Source: Burkholderia sp. (GTDB lineage Bacteria > Pseudomonadota > Gammaproteobacteria > Burkholderiales > Burkholderiaceae). From it: a stretch of 11,083 nucleotides of DNA. The notes under the pieces are model-generated. The model searched no databases. It was not told the origin of the DNA and saw only the letters and a program-made list of their open reading frames with translations. Below are positions 7,495 through 11,083 of the stretch, in pieces (the stretch's first letter is position 1; the number at the start of each line of letters is the position of its first letter). Location of the stretch: NCBI GenBank assembly GCA_028292565.1, contig JAQGMD010000088.1, forward strand, positions 1 to 11,083, given 5' to 3'. Both the position numbers and the translations under genes were made by a program.

Positions 7495-8442
7495 ATGGAC
7501 AGACTGCGCCTGATGGAAACCTTCGTCCGCGTCGTGGAGACGGGAAGTTTCTCCGCGGTGGCTCGTGAAGGGCTGACGACGCAATCGACGATCAGCAAGC
7601 AGGTACAAGCGCTGGAAGCGCAACTGGGCGCCAGGCTGCTGGTGCGCTCCACCCGCAGCCATTCCCTGACCGAGGCCGGGCAGCTGTACTACGAGCGCTG
7701 CCGCCAGGTGCTCGACACGCTGGAGGAGGCTCGCATCGAGGTGCACCGGGCCGAACACGAAATCTCCGGGGTCCTGCGCGTGGCCGCGCCGGTGGCGTTC
7801 GGCCGCCTGCATATCGTGCCACGGCTGCCGGGGTTTTATGAGCGATATCCCAAAATCAGGGTCGATCTGCAGCTCGATGATGGTTTCGTCGATCTGGTGG
7901 CGGCCGGCATCGATGTCGCTTTTCGCGTGGGCGAACTGAAGGACAGCCGCCTGGTGGCGCGCCGCATCGGTACTGCGCATCGCGCTACGATGGCCGCCCC
8001 GTCTTATCTCGACAAGCACGGCGAGCCACGCCATCCGGATGAGCTGTTGCGCCATCAATGCCTGGTCTATACCGGGCTGGCCAATATCAATGAATGGATC
8101 TATCAGGACGAAGGCAAGCCCGATATCACCGTGCGGGTGAGCGGTAATTTCCAATCAAACAGCTCGGAAGCGATTCGCCAGGCGGCATGCGAAGGGCTGG
8201 GCATCAGCTATTCGACGTTGTGGGTCTACGGGGACGACATCCGCGCCGGCCGCCTCAAGCCTATCCTGACCCAGTACAGCTTGCCTTCGCTGCCCTTGAA
8301 TGTGGTGTTTCAGCCGGCGCGACGGCCTTCGCTCAAAGTCAACAGCTTCGTCTCCTACTTCGCCGAAGCATTCAGCCAGGATTCCGATATTGCGGAGATG
8401 CTCACGGCGGATGCGGCGTCGGGTAGCGTTGCCCGCCAATAG
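7495..8442 (+). CDS. LysR-type transcriptional regulator, divergent from ene-reductase
   Basis: This 315-residue regulator begins 'MDRLRLMETFVRVVETGSF', the typical start of the LysR winged helix-turn-helix (residues about 3-62). The recognition-helix region is 'TTQSTISKQVQALEAQLGARLL', completed by 'RSTRSHSLTEAGQ'. A linker helix leads to the two-lobed effector-binding domain (about 90-295), with 'VDLQLDDGFVDLVAAGIDVAFRVGEL' and 'EGLGISYSTLWVY' as in the CrgA/DmlR-like subgroup. It should bind the shared intergenic region as a tetramer and respond to a small-molecule inducer. By the usual divergent arrangement its likely target is the ene-reductase gene and itself. Inducer unknown. Confidence 0.9.
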   Translation: MDRLRLMETFVRVVETGSFSAVAREGLTTQSTISKQVQALEAQLGARLLVRSTRSHSLTEAGQLYYERCRQVLDTLEEARIEVHRAEHEISGVLRVAAPVAFGRLHIVPRLPGFYERYPKIRVDLQLDDGFVDLVAAGIDVAFRVGELKDSRLVARRIGTAHRATMAAPSYLDKHGEPRHPDELLRHQCLVYTGLANINEWIYQDEGKPDITVRVSGNFQSNSSEAIRQAACEGLGISYSTLWVYGDDIRAGRLKPILTQYSLPSLPLNVVFQPARRPSLKVNSFVSYFAEAFSQDSDIAEMLTADAASGSVARQ

Positions 8443-8484
8443 TGGTTGGTCGCGGGTGACTCACCTCTCAAGCAAGCGGGTCGG

Positions 8485-8547
8485 GGCAGGGTTTCGCGAA
8501 CCACAGGTTCGAGCTGCCGCAGCCGGTTTGGCTTGAAAGCCAAACCG
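8485..8547. terminator. Hairpin cluster between convergent LysR and tarD genes
   Basis: Two hairpins follow each other. The first is GGCAG (8485-8489)/CTGCC (8514-8518) enclosing CGAACC-ACA-GGTTCG (8497-8511). The second is a perfect 10-bp stem, CGGTTTGGCT (8524-8533)/AGCCAAACCG (8538-8547), with TGAA loop. They lie between two convergent genes, where a bidirectional terminator is expected. No T run follows on either strand, so intrinsic termination is uncertain. Confidence 0.45.
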
Positions 8548-8588
8548 TCGGGTGCGGAGCGGGGGAGTTGTCTACCCGGCGGGAGCCC

Positions 8589-9755
8589 TTATGCAGACAG
8601 CTTCTGCATTTCGGCGTAGAGGTCGGCTTTCCCTTCAAAGCCGATGCCCGGCAAGTCAGGCATGGTGATATAGCCGTTATCCACTTTGACGCCGTCCGGG
8701 AAGCCGCCGTATGGCTGGAACAGGTCAGGATACGATTCGTTGCCGCCGAGTCCGAGGCCTGCAGCGATGTTGAGCGACATCTGATGACCACCGTGGGGAA
8801 TGCAGCGGCTGGGTGACCAGCCGTGCTGGCGCAGCATCTCCAGCGTGCGTAGGTATTCGACCAGACCGTAACTGAGCGCGCAGTCGAATTGCAGCCAATC
8901 GCGGTCCGCACGCATGCCGCCGTAACGGATAAGATTGCGTGCGTCCTGCATGGAGAACAAATTCTCGCCGGTCGCCATCGGGTTGTCATAGTAATTGCGC
9001 AGCGTCGCCTGTAGTTCAAAGTCCAGGGGATCGCCCGGCTCTTCGTACCAGAACAGGTCGTACTGCGACAGCGCTTTCGCATATTGGATGGCGGTGTCCA
9101 GATCGAAGCGGCCGTTGGCGTCGACGGCGAGCTTCTGGCCATCCTGGAGGACGCTGAGGATAGAGTCGATGCGGCGCAAATCCTCGTCGAGCGTAGCCCC
9201 ACCGATTTTCTTCTTTACCACCGAATACCCGCGGTCGATATAGCTGCGCATCTCGTCCTTCAGCTTTTCATGGTCCTGGTCCGGATAGTAGTATCCGCCT
9301 GCGGCATAAACGAAAACTTTGCGGTTGGGCTGACCATTCCCGTAACGGTCGGCGAGTAACTGGAACAGCGGCTTGCCCTCGATTTTCGCCACTGCATCCC
9401 ATACCGCCATGTCGATAGTGCCGATTGCAACCGATCGCTCGCCGTGGCCACCCGGCTTTTCATTGGTAAACATCGTGTTCCAGACTTTTTCCGGATCCAG
9501 GTTCTTGCCGGTTGCATCGACAAGACTTTCGGGATCGGCTTCAAGCACACGGGGAATGAAACGCTCGCGCATTAATTTTCCCTGTCCGTAGCGGCCATTG
9601 GAGTTGAATCCGTAGCCCACGACGGGCTTGCCGTCGCGGATAACGTCAGTCACGACAGCGACCAGGCTTAGCGTCATTTTGCTGAAGTCGATGTAGGCGT
9701 TACGAATGGGTGAACTGATAGGGACGGTCTTTTCGCGGATTTCGACGATTCTCAT
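8589..9755 (-). CDS. tarD: D-tartrate dehydratase (enolase superfamily, mandelate racemase subgroup)
   Basis: This 388-residue enzyme closely resembles, from memory of the family, the D-tartrate dehydratase of Bradyrhizobium, which dehydrates D-tartrate to oxaloacetate using Mg2+. Catalytic residues are all in place and offset by one from that enzyme: K181 and K183 in 'VVKKKIGG' (KxK general base), metal ligands D212 ('VDANGRF'), E238 ('WYEEPGDP') and E264 ('ATGENLF'), and H321 in 'CIPHGGHQMSLNIAAG'. Other shared segments are 'SSPIRNAYIDFSKMT', 'GYGFNSNGRYGQGKL' and 'NEKPGGHGERSVA'. Length matches the family. The ATG at 9755 has AGGAGA at 9761-9766, five bases away. The protein is cytoplasmic. 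A LysR gene diverges 107 bases away and is the likely regulator. No tartrate transporter is in the window, so uptake must be encoded elsewhere. A different acid-sugar substrate is possible but less likely given the motif agreement. Confidence 0.85.
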   Translation of the reverse strand: MRIVEIREKTVPISSPIRNAYIDFSKMTLSLVAVVTDVIRDGKPVVGYGFNSNGRYGQGKLMRERFIPRVLEADPESLVDATGKNLDPEKVWNTMFTNEKPGGHGERSVAIGTIDMAVWDAVAKIEGKPLFQLLADRYGNGQPNRKVFVYAAGGYYYPDQDHEKLKDEMRSYIDRGYSVVKKKIGGATLDEDLRRIDSILSVLQDGQKLAVDANGRFDLDTAIQYAKALSQYDLFWYEEPGDPLDFELQATLRNYYDNPMATGENLFSMQDARNLIRYGGMRADRDWLQFDCALSYGLVEYLRTLEMLRQHGWSPSRCIPHGGHQMSLNIAAGLGLGGNESYPDLFQPYGGFPDGVKVDNGYITMPDLPGIGFEGKADLYAEMQKLSA

Positions 9756-9862
9756 GATTTTCTCCTAAAGGCATCGCAAGTCGTGGATGCAAACCAGACG
9801 CTAGGTTATCCGCGAAAAAGGCGTTTAGAATTCACCCTGACTCAATTGAATAGTGAATTACG
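9756..9862. promoter_or_regulatory. Divergent tarD-LysR control region with an inverted repeat
   Basis: This 107-base region holds both promoters. AATTCAC (9829-9835) and GTGAATT (9853-9859) form a 7-base inverted repeat with a 17-base spacer, and a TCAATTGA palindrome (9842-9849) lies near its centre. The right arm ends just before the GTG start of the LysR gene, which fits an autoregulatory operator. It is a candidate only; the promoter hexamers are not clear by eye. Confidence 0.4.
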
Positions 9863-10807
9863 GTGAAGACACACATCTCTGCGGACCTGGAGTTCATTGT
9901 CCTGATTGCGCGGCACGGCAGCCTGTCCGCAGCTGCCCGGGCACTTGACCTGACGCCGCCGGCAGCGACCAAACGCCTCGCGCAACTGGAAAGCCGACTG
10001 GGCGTCCGACTCGTAAATCGGACCACACGGAGCATTAGCCTGACGAGCGAAGGCGAAACGTTTCTCACCCATGCGACGCGCATTCTTGAAGAGCTCCGGG
10101 AGATGGAGGAGGCGGTCACGTCGCCGCGTGCAATGCCACGAGGGTTATTGCGCGTCAACGCGACGCTTGGTTTTGGCCGCACGACCATAGCGCCACTCGT
10201 TTCCGCGTTTGCGAAGAAGTATCCGGATGTCGAAGTGCAGGTTGAAGTGACGGACAGCCCTATTGACCTCGTGGAGAGCGCTTTCGATCTTGCGATCCGC
10301 TTCGGCGAACTTCCCGACAAACGACTGAATGCGCGGCGCGTAATGTCGAACCGTCGGTTCCTTTGCGCGTCCCCCGTCTATCTTGAGCGCCATGGGGTGC
10401 CGACGAGCCTTGCCGATCTCGCCAATCACCGCTGCATCATCCATCGCCAAAACGACGATGCCTATGGAATCTGGCGCTTTATGCACCGCGACCATAGCGA
10501 GGCCATCAAGGTACATGGAGCGCTTTCGAGCAACGATGGCGATATCGTGCTCGGTTGGGCGCTTGACGGTCACGGCATCCTGATCCGCTCCGAGTGGGAC
10601 TTGGCGAAATATCTCGAAAGTGGGAGGCTGAGAGTGGTACTCCCGGAATTCGCACTCCCATCCGCGGACCTGTTCGTCTATTACCCGAATCGACGCAATC
10701 AATCCATCCGCACCCGTGCGTTTATCGACTTCCTCGTGAAGCATTTCCGCAGGCCGTTCAAACCCATCGAACAAACGGCCGGAGATCAAGGCACCGCGCA
10801 GGGATAA
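9863..10807 (+). CDS. LysR-type transcriptional regulator, divergent from tarD (DmlR/TtdR-like)
   Basis: This 314-residue LysR protein starts with GTG. An in-frame TGA at 9854-9856 excludes an earlier start, and no strong ribosome-binding site is visible. The N-terminal winged helix-turn-helix (about 6-64) reads 'FIVLIARHGSLSAAARALDL' then 'PPAATKRLAQLESRLGVRL' and 'NRTTRSISLTSEGE'. The effector domain (about 92-295) contains 'DSPIDLVESAFDLAIRFGELPD' and 'DGHGILIRSEWDLAKYL'. It resembles the group that includes the D-malate regulator DmlR and the L-tartrate regulator TtdR, which agrees with a role in sensing D-tartrate or a related acid and activating tarD. That role is inferred from position. 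Its last five codons and the TAA stop lie inside the left arm of a long palindrome, so the final residues may be element-derived. Confidence 0.9.
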   Translation: MKTHISADLEFIVLIARHGSLSAAARALDLTPPAATKRLAQLESRLGVRLVNRTTRSISLTSEGETFLTHATRILEELREMEEAVTSPRAMPRGLLRVNATLGFGRTTIAPLVSAFAKKYPDVEVQVEVTDSPIDLVESAFDLAIRFGELPDKRLNARRVMSNRRFLCASPVYLERHGVPTSLADLANHRCIIHRQNDDAYGIWRFMHRDHSEAIKVHGALSSNDGDIVLGWALDGHGILIRSEWDLAKYLESGRLRVVLPEFALPSADLFVYYPNRRNQSIRTRAFIDFLVKHFRRPFKPIEQTAGDQGTAQG

Positions 10808-10946
10808 GTTGGTCAATTTTGCTGGCCGTAGCGGGCGCGTTGCTGCGTTGCTCGTCGTCGCCATAGCTCGCTATGGCTCCTCCGCACGCCTTGCACCGCA
10901 TCCCGGGACGGCCGCCAAATTGCCCAACTTATCCCTGCGCGCTGCC
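10790..10946. repeat. 157-base near-palindrome, possible interspersed palindromic repeat
   Basis: Two arms, 10790-10867 and 10870-10946, are inverted copies separated by two bases. The outer 30 bases match at 28 positions, including the shared core GCGCAGGGATAAGTTGG. The innermost 8 bases (GCCATAGC/GCTATGGC) match perfectly. The middle of the arms matches more loosely. The element sits between two convergent genes, overlaps the end of the LysR gene, and stops 20 bases before the stop of the kinase on the other strand. It could act as a bidirectional terminator at RNA level, or be a REP/MITE-like repeat. No transposase is nearby and I did not find a second copy in the window. Confidence 0.75.
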
Positions 10947-10966
10947 TAAGGTACATCAATGTGCAA

Positions 10967-11083
10967 CTAGGCAGGCAAGTAAAGTTTGAACTCGCTGCCG
11001 CTGCCTGGCTTGCTGTCCAGTTCTATCACGCCCCCCAGCATAGCTGAGAGTTCACGGCTGATAGCCAGGCCCAATCCACTGCC
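10967..11083 (-). CDS. Sensor histidine kinase, C-terminal end (5' part outside window)
   Basis: The - strand is open from the window edge to a TAG stop at 10967-10969, giving 38 residues. They begin '[18 protein letters not shown]' and end '[12 protein letters not shown]'. This is the G2 box and final beta strands of a HisKA/HATPase_c histidine kinase. The protein ends directly after the ATPase domain, so it has no C-terminal receiver, unlike the hybrid kinase at 4088. It runs convergent to the LysR gene. Its sensor domain and partner regulator lie beyond the window. Confidence 0.85.
   Translation of the reverse strand, partial: GSGLGLAISRELSAMLGGVIELDSKPGSGSEFKLYLPA

Noticed and set aside
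1..11083. CRISPR array, tRNA/rRNA genes, insertion sequence with transposase, or phage genes
   Set aside because: No regularly spaced direct repeats, no RNA-gene-like segments and no transposase or phage protein were seen on either strand.

Overview
The window looks like ordinary chromosomal DNA from a beta-proteobacterium, most likely a member of the Burkholderiales. This is inferred from the moderately high G+C content, the dense LysR-type regulators divergent from single enzymes, and the enzyme repertoire. The genus cannot be fixed from the sequence alone. No tRNA, rRNA, CRISPR array, transposase or phage gene was seen.

Left part (1-3782, all + strand): the C-terminal half of an ABC-transporter solute-binding protein is followed 57 bases later by a complete thiamine-diphosphate (ThDP) enzyme of the acetolactate-synthase superfamily. 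The two probably form the end of an uptake and catabolism operon whose substrate I cannot name. After a 155-base gap with a weak terminator-like hairpin comes a membrane-anchored phospholipase D / cardiolipin synthase with two intact HKD motifs.

Middle (3783-6229): a 305-base gap without a convincing gene precedes a hybrid histidine kinase (PAS-PAS-HisKA-HATPase-receiver) whose two PAS domains are a recent-looking internal duplication. Downstream is a strong terminator-like hairpin. Its inner part is a perfect match to the FNR/Anr half-site pair TTGAT-N4-ATCAA.

Right part (6230-11083): two enzyme/LysR divergent pairs stand in series. The first is an Old Yellow Enzyme family ene-reductase (- strand, TTG start) with a LysR regulator (+). 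The second is a D-tartrate dehydratase of the enolase superfamily (tarD, -) with another LysR regulator (+). The tarD product would turn D-tartrate into oxaloacetate, presumably under control of its divergent regulator. The second LysR gene converges on the truncated end of another histidine kinase (- strand, running off the window). Between them lies a 157-base near-palindrome, the most unusual structure here. It supplies the LysR stop codon and looks like an interspersed palindromic repeat or mobile-element relic.

I did not find a convincing undescribed multi-gene system. The items most worth checking are the large palindrome, the FNR-like dyad nested inside a terminator, and the orphan ThDP enzyme next to a solute-binding protein.
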